Positions 8,599 to 17,331 of a stretch of 64,000 nucleotides of DNA are shown here, piece after piece. Position 1 is the stretch's first letter; every line of letters begins with the position of its first letter. Where the stretch lies: NCBI GenBank assembly GCA_937139405.1, contig CAKZPV010000034.1, forward strand, positions 186,001 through 250,000. The letters are read 5' to 3'. The translations under genes and the position numbers were made by a program. The notes under the pieces were generated by a model that saw only the letters and a list, made by a program, of their open reading frames with translations, was not told where the DNA came from and ran no database searches. This stretch comes from an uncultured Nitrospirota bacterium. Its GTDB lineage: Bacteria > Nitrospirota > Nitrospiria > Nitrospirales > UBA8639.

Positions 8599-9279
8599 TT
8601 ACCCTGACGATTTAGGCATTTCAGCATAGGAGGGCTGAACATAGCGAGGCGTACAGCCCTCTGGCAGCCATGGCCCATTTTCCAGCAACTCGAGTCCTGC
8701 GCGACCAATTCCCTTAGCTGATGGCCATATGGCTTCAGAAGGACCCTCAACAACCAAAGAGGGTAAGGACGGCAGACTATCCTTATTCCGTACCCATCCA
8801 TCTCCTAAAATGACGATCGGTTCGGTGAGGCTCCCACAAACGTCGGATAATTTGCCTATTTGATCGGTTTCTAGACAAACCAGTTGACCCCCTTGCCAGC
8901 GGAAACGCCCCCAATACATTAGGCCTGGACGAATTGACACAGTACTAAGAATCGGCAAATCAAAATTTGGCAGATTCCACGCTAAACCCTCTAATGTTGA
9001 CACTCCAACCAATGGAATCCCTAAGGCTAATCGAAAAGCCGTCATTGTAGCCAGCCCAACACGCAATCCTGTAAACGTTCCAGGGCCAATAGAAACGGCT
9101 AACCCTTCAAGGTCTGTAATTTTTAACGAGACCCCATCAAGCAACTGATGAATAGTTGGAATAATTTGAGGAGTGAGGGAGCGACTTGACTCACATTCCA
9201 CGTACGCAAGTAGTTTTTGATCTTGAAAGAGAGCCAGACTCTGGTGAGCCGTCGCTGATTCAAGCGCTAAAAAAATCAT
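8599..9279 (-). CDS. tsaB: tRNA threonylcarbamoyladenosine biosynthesis protein TsaB
   Basis: A 226-residue ASKHA-fold protein with the TsaB signature: N-terminal FLALESATAHQSLAL and SIGPGTFTGLRVGLAT. TsaB partners TsaD and TsaE in transferring the threonylcarbamoyl group to A37 of ANN-decoding tRNAs. It lacks the metal-binding His residues of TsaD, as expected. Immediately upstream of rimI in the same direction. Confidence 0.93.
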   Translation of the reverse strand: MIFLALESATAHQSLALFQDQKLLAYVECESSRSLTPQIIPTIHQLLDGVSLKITDLEGLAVSIGPGTFTGLRVGLATMTAFRLALGIPLVGVSTLEGLAWNLPNFDLPILSTVSIRPGLMYWGRFRWQGGQLVCLETDQIGKLSDVCGSLTEPIVILGDGWVRNKDSLPSLPSLVVEGPSEAIWPSAKGIGRAGLELLENGPWLPEGCTPRYVQPSYAEMPKSSG

Positions 9280-9338
9280 AGCTGGGTAGGAAGTCTTTGC
9301 TCTGCCTGCATCTTATGACTGCACATCGTAAACATTCG

Positions 9339-10151
9339 CTACGCGGCATTCAGAACAAACTCTTGGAAATTGAGCGTGATGGACCCACCATTGGGACGAT
9401 GATCTGTCGCCGTAACCATAAAAGGCAATCGAACACGTTCTTGCGTTGAACCAGAGGGAGCCTTTACCTCCCGATAATCCTCACATTCAACGGATACCAC
9501 GATATCGTCATGGGAGCGTCGATATTCGATTGATCTCAATTCCAATGTTTGGACATCCACCCAAGTACGCACCAGAAAATTTTCTTGAGGTTGGCCATCT
9601 TCGGAGAGAGTCTCTTTCATATCAAGACGGTAAAGGGTCTCACCTTTCAAAACACGAACCTCCCCTCTCGATAACCCGGCAATCTTTCCTAACACCGCAT
9701 CCAATGCCCGAATACTCAACTGAACCGTTTGATCCCATTGCGTCCGAGCAGTGCTACCTTTTACCTTCCCAGTAATGATTTCATTCTCTGCGGGAAAATA
9801 CAGCTCATAGAAATTGCCTTCTCGATGAAAATCCATCATCGGCACACCGAATTTCAAAAACCCTCGTAAATGAACCGTATCAGGAGTGGCATAGGACATC
9901 ATCCCATTAAATCGTTGAGAAAATGGAATCCCAGATCCGGAAACCGATGCTTGAAATAATCCACGCAACGTACGAATTGTCGTTTCTTTCTGACGTAAGG
10001 CTTCGAGTACCTGCTGGCTTTGATCGTCAGAAACGGGAGCAAAAGAACCTTGCTGGATACCAGCACAGCTCGTTAACCACAGACACAACACTACATAGAA
10101 ACCTTTGAGGATCATTCGACGCAGTCTTTGGGTACAAATGAGAACAGCCAT
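9339..10151 (-). CDS. Outer-membrane lipoprotein, LolB/DUF4292-like
   Basis: A 270-residue lipoprotein with lipobox LTSC near residue 29. The mature part resembles the LolA/LolB-like half-barrel: an early helix (VLEALRQKETTIRTLRG), then FQASVSGSG, FNGMMSYATPDTVHLRGF and a FYELYFPAENEIITG strand. It may act in lipoprotein or lipid handling at the outer membrane. The ATG at 10151 is four bases beyond the radA stop, which suggests coupling; ATG 10115 would give a more compact signal peptide. Confidence 0.7.
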   Translation of the reverse strand: MAVLICTQRLRRMILKGFYVVLCLWLTSCAGIQQGSFAPVSDDQSQQVLEALRQKETTIRTLRGLFQASVSGSGIPFSQRFNGMMSYATPDTVHLRGFLKFGVPMMDFHREGNFYELYFPAENEIITGKVKGSTARTQWDQTVQLSIRALDAVLGKIAGLSRGEVRVLKGETLYRLDMKETLSEDGQPQENFLVRTWVDVQTLELRSIEYRRSHDDIVVSVECEDYREVKAPSGSTQERVRLPFMVTATDHRPNGGSITLNFQEFVLNAA

Positions 10152-10155
10152 TATG

Positions 10156-11562
10156 TTAGGTCATAGGAGAAGAGACGACATCCCAGATCTCTCCAATTTC
10201 TTGAATACCCACAACCTCGATTCCGTCAATCGGCTTCCATTGTTCGAGATTTGGCGCAGGCACCACACAACGGGTAAACCCCAGTTTCATGGCTTCTCTA
10301 ATGCGAAGATCCGCATGTTGCACTGGTCGCACTTCGCCACCTAATCCGACTTCACCCATCACGGCAAGCCGCGCATCCAATCCCGTCTCTCGAAAGCTGG
10401 ACAATACCGCACAGATAATCCCGACATCCACAGTCGGCTCCTCAATACGCAGTCCTCCCACGACATTGACATACACATCATGTCCCGTGAAATGAAGTCC
10501 CAACCGTTTTTCCATTACCGCTAATAAGAGGGCTACACGATTTCCTTCGACCCCCTTTGCCATCCGTTTGGGCATGGGATATGTCGTCTCAGCGACAAGC
10601 GCCTGTAATTCTACCAATAAGGGACGAGATCCTTCGACACTGGAGACCACGACCGATCCAGCACTCGTCCCAATCCGTCCCGTTAAAAACATGGCCGAAG
10701 GATTGTCGACTTCGGTAAGGCCTTCATCTTTCATTTCAAACACGCCAATCTCATTCGTTGGTCCAAAGCGGTTCTTCACCGCACGAAGAATACGATAGCT
10801 TTGCCCCTTATCGCCTTCAAGATACAAGACGGTATCCACAATATGCTCTAAGAGGCGTGGTCCGGCAATCACCCCTTCTTTGGTGACATGGCCAATAATA
10901 AATACCGGTACATTCGTTCGCTTGGCATACCACATGAGTTGACAACCGATTTCTTGAACCTGGCTGACGCTTCCTGGGGCAGAGGTCAATTCACTCGTAA
11001 ATACCGTTTGAATAGAATCGACGACAATCACACGAGGGTTTACGGATTCCGCTACGCGAAAAATTTCTTCTAGGGATGTGGCCGCCACGACATATAAATT
11101 AGGAGAGTGAATACCTAACCGATCGGCCCGCATCTTTATTTGTTGGGGAGATTCTTCACCCGAAACATAGAGACCAATTTCCCCAGTTTTTTCCAAGGAA
11201 TTGAGAGTTTGAAGCAATAACGTTGTTTTTCCGATACCTGGGTCTCCTCCGATCAGCACGACCGACCCAGGCACGACACCGCCACCTAATACGCGGTTTA
11301 ATTCCTCGATCCCTGATTGCAGACGAAATTCTTCGGTCTGAGCAATAACTCCAATAGGAACAGCCTCAGGTATGCCATCAGCGACGGTACGTTGCTTCAT
11401 GACTGCCGCATCTCGTTGTACTTCTTCTCGCAAAGAATTCCATTGAGCACATTCCGGACAGCGACCACTCCAACGGAGACCTTGGTACCCACATTCCTGA
11501 CAGACAAATCGCGTTTTAGGTCGTGCTGCTTTCATGGACGTCTTCTGGCTCTTAACCTTCAT
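10156..11562 (-). CDS. radA: DNA repair protein RadA
   Basis: A 468-residue protein. An N-terminal zinc finger (CQECG..CPECAQW, residues about 21-41) is followed by a RecA-like ATPase with Walker A GGDPGIGKTTLL, the RadA-specific KNRFG motif and a C-terminal Lon-protease-like domain (PMPKRMAKGVEGNRVALLLAV). RadA promotes branch migration during recombinational repair and processes stalled forks. The stop lies six bases from the next gene upstream in the transcript. Confidence 0.97.
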   Translation of the reverse strand: MKVKSQKTSMKAARPKTRFVCQECGYQGLRWSGRCPECAQWNSLREEVQRDAAVMKQRTVADGIPEAVPIGVIAQTEEFRLQSGIEELNRVLGGGVVPGSVVLIGGDPGIGKTTLLLQTLNSLEKTGEIGLYVSGEESPQQIKMRADRLGIHSPNLYVVAATSLEEIFRVAESVNPRVIVVDSIQTVFTSELTSAPGSVSQVQEIGCQLMWYAKRTNVPVFIIGHVTKEGVIAGPRLLEHIVDTVLYLEGDKGQSYRILRAVKNRFGPTNEIGVFEMKDEGLTEVDNPSAMFLTGRIGTSAGSVVVSSVEGSRPLLVELQALVAETTYPMPKRMAKGVEGNRVALLLAVMEKRLGLHFTGHDVYVNVVGGLRIEEPTVDVGIICAVLSSFRETGLDARLAVMGEVGLGGEVRPVQHADLRIREAMKLGFTRCVVPAPNLEQWKPIDGIEVVGIQEIGEIWDVVSSPMT

Positions 11563-11568
11563 CTCTGA

Positions 11569-12435
11569 CTACAAATGCCGCCGGACTCGTGACCAATCAT
11601 TCAAGATAATCGCTCGGCGTGGGAATCGTTCATCTTTGCCGGGAAGCGGTAAAATAATCGTTTGCAAACGGTTTTTGACTAGCACTTCGGCAAAGTCTGC
11701 AGTTCGCCCAATACCCCCACTGACATTTTCCCATCCTTCCTCCTTGAGCCCTTGCAACAAGTCAGGTAACGATGTTGGTGTGGAAGAAAGAATCCGAATC
11801 ATTCCTGGAGGAAACTCCTGTTTTCGAAGCCATGATTGGATGACTTCAATACGTCCTTTCCCCGTCCGATCCACATACACAAGGTTATAATAAAACTTTG
11901 CGAGTTTACGTAATTCTTCAGGTGCCGCGGCAGAGGGTTTTCCAAGAGTCAAACCAGGATCAGGAAAGCGCTTAGCCATCTTAGGTGGTAGAGGCTCAGT
12001 GACAAGTTCCCCTTCTACCAAGACCGCTAAATCAATGAGTAAAATTGGGCGTCGGCGCTCCCAGGACAACAGGACACCACTCCCCTCAACGGCTTCGGCT
12101 TTGACAGGCGTCGCCCACTTCACTCGCAAGGAGAGATTCCCTCGCATTTTTGGTGCAAACTCTAACCGCGCCCACCCTTCAGTATCCGTTATGGCTGTTC
12201 CAAGCACACGCCCTTGAAGAACAAATTCCACAGGCTCTTGAGGCATACCCTGTTTACCTTCTGGTCGATGTTCGATCAAACGCGCTTCTAATTGCACAGG
12301 CCTGCTTGGAAACGTCAGCACATCGGTAACATAGAGCTCAACAGCTCGTTCCTGAGAAACCCCTACAGACGAAAAAACCGTACACAACCCAACGAGACTG
12401 CCCACCAGCAACATCCATGAATGATTATTCTTCAT
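11569..12435 (-). CDS. Exported Ig-like / lipin-type (LNS2, HAD-like) protein with degenerate catalytic motif
   Basis: About 288 residues from ATG 12435, which gives a signal peptide (WMLLVGSLVGLCTVFSSVGV). A longer frame to 12597 would overlap the neighbouring small gene. Residues about 30-125 look like a bacterial Ig-like beta domain. From about 130 on the layout resembles the LNS2/lipin HAD-like domain (LLIDLAVLV, then FYYNLVYVDRTGKGRIEVIQ, WLRKQEFPPGMIRI, LKEEGWENVSGGIGRTADF). The expected DxDxT nucleophile motif reads DLAVL, so the second Asp is missing and phosphatase activity is doubtful. Family assignment moderate. Confidence 0.6.
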   Translation of the reverse strand: MKNNHSWMLLVGSLVGLCTVFSSVGVSQERAVELYVTDVLTFPSRPVQLEARLIEHRPEGKQGMPQEPVEFVLQGRVLGTAITDTEGWARLEFAPKMRGNLSLRVKWATPVKAEAVEGSGVLLSWERRRPILLIDLAVLVEGELVTEPLPPKMAKRFPDPGLTLGKPSAAAPEELRKLAKFYYNLVYVDRTGKGRIEVIQSWLRKQEFPPGMIRILSSTPTSLPDLLQGLKEEGWENVSGGIGRTADFAEVLVKNRLQTIILPLPGKDERFPRRAIILNDWSRVRRHL

Positions 12436-12469
12436 GCCCACCACCGTTTGATATTCATATAAGTCTGAA

Positions 12470-12709
12470 TTAAAAGAGCCCTCTTCCGCGCTTCCCAAAA
12501 GAAAACGCATCCACCCCAGAAAAAATGGCAAGCTGAATATAAAACAACCAACCCATGGGCCATAAGAATTTTGACACCACAAGCATCGCCAAACCACAGA
12601 CCAAAAAAATTGGTGCGCGCTTTACACCCAAGTAAAAATGGCCCATTCCCGGCAAAACCGAGAGAAATGCCGCCCCAATTCCGTCGAGCGTTTTTTGATG
12701 TTTATCCAT
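12470..12709 (-). CDS. Small two-helix membrane protein (TM2-like)
   Basis: About 79 residues from ATG 12709, with two hydrophobic segments separated by a short turn (FLSVLPGMGHFYLG, then PIFLVCGLAMLVVSKFLW and a third weaker stretch). The P-G-x-GHFYLG element is typical of TM2-domain-like membrane proteins of unknown function. The reading frame continues upstream to 12829, but that extension is unlike a protein N-terminus. It lies 34 bases upstream of the Ig/LNS2-like gene. Confidence 0.6.
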   Translation of the reverse strand: MDKHQKTLDGIGAAFLSVLPGMGHFYLGVKRAPIFLVCGLAMLVVSKFLWPMGWLFYIQLAIFSGVDAFSFGKRGRGLF

Positions 12710-13006
12710 AAAATTAATCTCGGCCAAACCATACCATGCCCCCTGATGGAGGGCTAGAGCATCGGAAGTAGAAGTGTGAGATGAACGAGCAAGCCATTCT
12801 CTCAACACTCCAACTCGAGCTGACTTCAACGCAACGTTATGGCAGTTTCAATTTATTGCAAAGAAAAGGAGGGAAGAACTAAAAAATAGAATCGTCAGAT
12901 GGGAAACAATTTAGCAGAGAAAGAGAAGCAGCGAGAAAGATCACAGACTCTGATGAGAATTTCGCTCCGTATTCCTGCCCTTTTCTCTCTCATTTCTTAC
13001 TTCTCT

Positions 13007-13291
13007 TTACCCAAGCTTGCGTTTTCTCAAGGCTTCTTCAAATGTCTTTTGATAGAGCACATCCCATTCCTGCGATCCTTCGGGAACAGGACGAGAATAA
13101 GATTCCAAGCGACGACGAACTTCTTGATCCAACTCAGCTTCCACTTTCATATGTTCGGCAATGACAAGCTTCACTTCACGAAGGGCTTTCGTCTGATCGC
13201 CTACCAAACGTGCTTGTGCCATGTCCTTTAAGCTTCCCAATATCACATGGGACAAATGCATCTGTTTTTCGTCACTGAGGAGAAGGGCCAT
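13007..13291 (-). CDS. DUF507 family protein (first of a pair)
   Basis: A 94-residue helical, charged protein matching the DUF507 pattern: start MALLLSDEKQMHLSHVIL, a central Asp/Glu-rich helix (EAELDQEVRRRLESY) and WDVLYQKTFEEALRKRK at the C-terminus. DUF507 genes commonly come as adjacent pairs; the partner begins 45 bases away. Function unknown. Confidence 0.85.
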   Translation of the reverse strand: MALLLSDEKQMHLSHVILGSLKDMAQARLVGDQTKALREVKLVIAEHMKVEAELDQEVRRRLESYSRPVPEGSQEWDVLYQKTFEEALRKRKLG

Positions 13292-13335
13292 ATTATTTAC
13301 TCAACCGAAATACACAACTATTTTTTCACCAATGG

Positions 13336-13617
13336 CTATAACACAATGTTTCGTTCTTTAATCAGTTTTTGTTTGACCATTGAAAACATTTTTTGATAAT
13401 CGGCACGCCCTTCATTAAACTCTCGTTCGAATTGCTTCAGCATATCTCGAACATCAGCATTAAGGCGATCTTCCGCATGCAATTCTGTGGTAATAGCCGA
13501 TTCTACGCTCTGGACAACAGGCTCTGACTTACCTTGAAACTCCAACAGTCCACGAGCCTGTAAACGCTCCACAACCGTGGCTGCCATTTGATGAATACGC
13601 GCAGAATTGAGTCGCAT
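13336..13617 (-). CDS. DUF507 family protein (second of a pair)
   Basis: About 93 residues, paralogous in layout to its neighbour: N-terminal MRLNSARIHQMAATVV, EDRLNADVRDMLKQFE in the middle and YQKMFSMVKQKLIKER at the end. The ATG at 13617 shares one base with the stop of the upstream cyclophilin-like gene (TGATG). This indicates translational coupling and decides the start over the GTG at 13620. Function unknown. Confidence 0.85.
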   Translation of the reverse strand: MRLNSARIHQMAATVVERLQARGLLEFQGKSEPVVQSVESAITTELHAEDRLNADVRDMLKQFEREFNEGRADYQKMFSMVKQKLIKERNIVL

Positions 13618-14012
13618 CACTTGTCCTCAGGAATTAATTCTACTTGCATGGTGGTCGCCCCCACCGCTTGCTGCAAGATTTTCACATCTCCCTGTACTTT
13701 CCCAATCACATTCACTCGATCAGCTGGAACGGGATCTTCTCCTAAGCTCATCGGTGTCCGCCCAAAAAACACCGCCAGCATTTCACCCATACCCCAGAAG
13801 GCCACATCTCCGACCTTCACCTGGTTCTTTGCAGTTTCTCGATAATCCTTCACGCCAGGAACCTTGCAGTAGAATTCTTCACCCCATTGATTCACAGACG
13901 CAGTGATTGGAAGGACATCAACAATGGCTTGAGCGGTCCGATTGGGTTTCAAATCGGCGAATAGCTGGATTCCACCAATGGTGATTTTAATAGTATGCGA
14001 ACGAAATTCCAT
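13617..14012 (-). CDS. Cyclophilin-like fold protein (DUF369/TM1367 type)
   Basis: About 131 residues from ATG 14012, preceded by AGAGG; the longer frame to 14054 lacks a ribosome binding site. Recognisable elements are IKITIGGIQLFADL, NRTAQAIVDVLPI, WGEEFYCKVPG, VKVGDVAFWGMGEMLAVFFG and TPMSLGEDP, the order expected of the small cyclophilin-like family. These proteins share the fold but have no demonstrated isomerase activity. First gene of a coupled group with the two DUF507 genes. Confidence 0.8.
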   Translation of the reverse strand: MEFRSHTIKITIGGIQLFADLKPNRTAQAIVDVLPITASVNQWGEEFYCKVPGVKDYRETAKNQVKVGDVAFWGMGEMLAVFFGRTPMSLGEDPVPADRVNVIGKVQGDVKILQQAVGATTMQVELIPEDK

Positions 14013-14132
14013 AGATCCTCTATTCTCATCAAGAACGTATAAAGCAAAATACAATCGAACGACTGTCGAATGTAGCTTGTCCTCCTGGTGAAATCAAGGC
14101 TAGAATGATCAGCTTTCCTCTATTACTATCTT

Positions 14133-14909
14133 ATGTTGCCGTCCACATTCATTTTCCTACAAGGTATCGGAGAATCTACGGAACGGCTTCTCTGGGAGTC
14201 GGGAATCACAAATTGGAAAACTTTTCTTCAGAGTACCGCCCTTCCTCACATATCCACCGCTCGCAAAGCTCTGTATGATACGATTCTTGAAGAAGCCTAT
14301 GCACAATGGCATCAGCATAATTCGCGGTATTTCGCACAAATCTTAAAAGCAAGAGACCATTGGCGTTTATACCCGCATTACCGCTCCAATACAGCATTTG
14401 TCGATATTGAAACCAATGGTGTCCCTTCGCCACATGGAGAAATCACCGTAGTCGGCATATATGGTCGAGGAGAAATGACAACGTTGATTCAGGGGGAGAC
14501 ATTATTTAAATCTCGGCTCGAGGATGAACTGGCTTCGTATGATTTATTAGTGACGTTCTTCGGGTCTGGATTTGATTTGCCCTTTCTGAAAACCACATAT
14601 CCAGATTTACTCCTTGATCACCCTCATCTCGATTTATGTTTTGCCGCACGAAGGCTTGGGTTCAAAGGTGGGCTTAAATCTATCGAACAGGAACTTGGAT
14701 GCAACCGGGCTACATCGCTTGAAGGCTTAACTGGTTGGGATGCAGTTCGACTCTGGGAAGAATGGCAAAACGGAAATAGTGAATCTCGAGAATTATTAAT
14801 AGAATACAACGAAGCCGACTGCAAAAATATGGAACCCTTAGCTGATCTGATTTGTGACCGCATGATCCGAGAATATGGTCCACCAGGAAAGGTGGCCATG
14901 ACATCATGA
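14133..14909 (+). CDS. DEDD-type 3'-5' exonuclease domain protein (YprB/RNase_H_2-like)
   Basis: A 258-residue protein with acidic DEDD motifs: AFVDIETNG (D and E), FFGSGFDLPFL (D) and the closing EYNEADCKNMEPLA (D). The central LGFKGGLKSIEQELGC segment is characteristic of the YprB ribonuclease-H-like family. The N-terminus (FLQGIGESTERLLWESGI) resembles a helix-hairpin-helix DNA-binding element. Probably a nucleic-acid trimming or repair exonuclease. Its stop overlaps the start of the PP2C gene (ATGA), so the two are translationally coupled. Confidence 0.88.
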   Translation: MLPSTFIFLQGIGESTERLLWESGITNWKTFLQSTALPHISTARKALYDTILEEAYAQWHQHNSRYFAQILKARDHWRLYPHYRSNTAFVDIETNGVPSPHGEITVVGIYGRGEMTTLIQGETLFKSRLEDELASYDLLVTFFGSGFDLPFLKTTYPDLLLDHPHLDLCFAARRLGFKGGLKSIEQELGCNRATSLEGLTGWDAVRLWEEWQNGNSESRELLIEYNEADCKNMEPLADLICDRMIREYGPPGKVAMTS

Positions 14910-15694
14910 GCAGCCCCTTATTTCAAGCATGGCTCGGAGTGGGACTCACAGATATTGGTCGAGTCCGCAAAATCAATCAAGACGCATTTTCTCTAGATAA
15001 CGATCAGCAGCTCTGGGTCTTAGCCGATGGCATGGGTGGACATGCGGGGGGCGAGATTGCCAGCCAAATTGCCGTTGAGACCATTCCAAAATTTTTCAAG
15101 TCCCAACAGAATGGAAAAGCCTTCAGCCTTCTTCCAGCTGCAACGATAGTAACCATGTTAGTACAGGCTATTGAGGAAGCCAATCAACGTATTCTCGAAC
15201 AGGCTAGCCAAAATGCAGCCATCAAGGGCATGGGCACAACTGTCGTCGTCATCGCCATCACGCGTACAGAAGAGCACAGCCAAGCCATCATCGCCTATAT
15301 GGGTGATAGCCGAGCCTATGTGTTACGGAATAAAAACTTGTCTCTGTGGACGAAAGATCATACCCTCATGGAAGAACGGCTGGCGTTAAATTTGATTACC
15401 CCTGACCAAGTACGCACCCACCCGCTTCGTCATGTCTTAACCAAAGCGCTTGGGATTGATCCACATGCACTACCCACCGTGCACACCTATTCCCTAGAAC
15501 CAACAGACCTTCTGCTCCTATGCTCGGATGGGCTCACCAAAATGCTGACTGACGCAGAAATTGAAACCCTCATGCTCAGGGAAACGCCAAACTTAGAACA
15601 GATTCAACGGGCGCTTGTCACCACAGCTAATCGATTAGGAGGTGAGGATAATACAACCGTTGTGTTAATTGGGGCGGAGTCAGACGTAACATAA
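14906..15694 (+). CDS. PP2C-family serine/threonine protein phosphatase
   Basis: A 262-residue soluble PP2C (Stp/PrpC-like) phosphatase. Metal-binding motifs are present in order: NQDAF near the N-terminus, LADGMGGHAGGE, the GDSRAY strand, CSDGLTK and GGEDNTTVV at the end. It removes phosphate from Ser/Thr of proteins, normally opposing a Hanks-type kinase, none of which is encoded in the window. Coupled by ATGA to the exonuclease gene. Confidence 0.94.
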   Translation: MSSPLFQAWLGVGLTDIGRVRKINQDAFSLDNDQQLWVLADGMGGHAGGEIASQIAVETIPKFFKSQQNGKAFSLLPAATIVTMLVQAIEEANQRILEQASQNAAIKGMGTTVVVIAITRTEEHSQAIIAYMGDSRAYVLRNKNLSLWTKDHTLMEERLALNLITPDQVRTHPLRHVLTKALGIDPHALPTVHTYSLEPTDLLLLCSDGLTKMLTDAEIETLMLRETPNLEQIQRALVTTANRLGGEDNTTVVLIGAESDVT

Positions 15695-15710
15695 GTCTCT
15701 CTGAAAACTG

Positions 15711-16454
15711 CTAACGAGTAGGTTTTCGAAACAGGGCGGACCAGCCAAAATATCCAACCGCATCTTTCATATTCGAAAACCATCGATGGGCAAAACTCAT
15801 CGCAGGATCAGTGACATATTGCAAGGTCAACACAATACGTTCTTCACCTTCTCCAAGTGGACTCACAGCATGATGTAATTTGTCGCCGTTAAAAAAAATA
15901 AACGTCCCAGGTTCAGTGGCCAAGGATAGCTCTTGAACCTCTTGATCTATTTCTTTCGTATGTAATCGACACAGCAGCTGGCTGCTCGATTGGTCGCGCA
16001 AACCAATCAACACCGTATAGCGCGCGCCTTTGTAGTACGAGGTATCGTAATGGTACCCAATATGATCACCCGGCTCAGTATAAAAATAGAGCGCACAGGC
16101 ATGAGGGTCTTCGTCAGGACAGAGCAATAAGGGAACGCCAGCAATTCGGCTCAGTAGGTCAATCCAGCCCTGGTGTTGATAGAACGCCAAAATCGCAGGA
16201 GCCGACTCTTGGAGCAGGTAATAGCTCACACTTCCACCTTTTTTGTGCTTGGGAATAAAATTGCGGTTAATTTTTGGACGGACCACTGCAACTTCCCCCA
16301 TAAAATCCTCAATCAACGACTTCGGCATCAAACGCTCCAACGCGAGAAACTCCCCTTGCTCCCAATACGACCCTGACCACTCGTCAATATTGATCTCGGC
16401 GACCATGTTGGAGATCTGCTGATCTACGCTATTCATTGAAGTCGGCACCATCAA
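15711..16454 (-). CDS. 2-oxoglutarate/Fe(II)-dependent oxygenase-like protein
   Basis: About 247 residues. The Fe-binding triad of a 2OG-Fe(II) dioxygenase is visible: H135-Y-D137 in GYHYDTSYY and a distal His in GDKLHHAVSPLG, followed by an Arg (EERIVLTLQY) suited to bind 2-oxoglutarate. The substrate is unknown. Divergent from a second oxygenase-like gene at 16650. Both end in a similar VGYFGW / TGYFGW segment, which suggests related roles. Confidence 0.8.
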   Translation of the reverse strand: MMVPTSMNSVDQQISNMVAEINIDEWSGSYWEQGEFLALERLMPKSLIEDFMGEVAVVRPKINRNFIPKHKKGGSVSYYLLQESAPAILAFYQHQGWIDLLSRIAGVPLLLCPDEDPHACALYFYTEPGDHIGYHYDTSYYKGARYTVLIGLRDQSSSQLLCRLHTKEIDQEVQELSLATEPGTFIFFNGDKLHHAVSPLGEGEERIVLTLQYVTDPAMSFAHRWFSNMKDAVGYFGWSALFRKPTR

Positions 16455-16649
16455 ATTTTCCTCGATCTGCTCTTGTTTATTTATAAACCTTCAATTCGTA
16501 TGTGGCACTGTATCATGCGAATGAAAAAACCGCACGGCCCGTCAACATCACTCATGTCACTTGACCATCGACTCCTCAAGCTTTTATCGTCGCCTGGTGC
16601 TTAGCAATGACTCGACGGATAGTTTCCAATGTGAGGATAAGAAAAACCC

Positions 16650-17318
16650 ATGAGTCTCCTTCCCTATCGCGAGCTGGCCCTTGGAACCGATTACTGGATT
16701 CAAGATGATGTGCTCCCCAATGCGCTGGATATCGCTCAGCGTTGCATGGGCTTTAGCACCTGGACCTTAGGTTCACCATGGCGACCAGAACCTTGGCCTG
16801 GTATGCGTGCGCCTCAGGCCTTAACTCTGAATGAAGTCCGCACCATTGAGGATTGCATTAAAAAAAATCTGAACGTCCCTAACCTCACTCCCCAAACAGA
16901 TTCGGAAGCCGGCCTTTCAGGGCACAATCATATTCAAATTTGTGGAGGATCAGAAGGCGTCGCCCGGCCTCATGTGGACTCAGCAAAAATGTGCGATTAC
17001 GCCGCGGTTTTGTATCTTCACCCCAGTCCTCCTACCACACATGCTGGTACCTCATTTTACCGGTTGCATCTTCCCAGAGAATCTCCTGACGGGAATTATT
17101 GTCCAAAGGACTATGAAAGTCTCAGCGAAGTGCCAGGGCTCTCACGGGAAATGGATCCCACCATGTTTGATGAAATACTTGAAGCACCTTATGTGTTTAA
17201 TCGCCTCGTCGCCTACAAGTCTGATCTGATCCATTCGGCTACTGGCTATTTTGGGTGGGACCACGCGCTTGCCTCTAAGCGCATGGCCGTTGTCTTTTTC
17301 TGGAAAGCTCCGTTGTAA
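16650..17318 (+). CDS. DUF6445-like 2OG-Fe(II) oxygenase fold protein
   Basis: A 222-residue protein with a probable metal-binding triad H108-V-D110 (ARPHVDSAKMCDY) and H195 (DLIHSATGYFGWDH), then KRMAVVFFW carrying a candidate co-substrate Arg. The layout fits the DUF6445 group of oxygenase-like proteins. The upstream GAGGATAAG is a reasonable ribosome binding site for ATG 16650. Paired divergently with the oxygenase at 15711 across 195 bases that must hold both promoters. Confidence 0.75.
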   Translation: MSLLPYRELALGTDYWIQDDVLPNALDIAQRCMGFSTWTLGSPWRPEPWPGMRAPQALTLNEVRTIEDCIKKNLNVPNLTPQTDSEAGLSGHNHIQICGGSEGVARPHVDSAKMCDYAAVLYLHPSPPTTHAGTSFYRLHLPRESPDGNYCPKDYESLSEVPGLSREMDPTMFDEILEAPYVFNRLVAYKSDLIHSATGYFGWDHALASKRMAVVFFWKAPL

Positions 17319-17331
17319 AAGCAAGCAGTGC

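Noticed and set aside
12436-12597. N-terminal extension of the Ig/LNS2-like gene
   Set aside because: It overlaps the TM2-like gene in another frame, and the ATG at 12435 gives a proper signal peptide.
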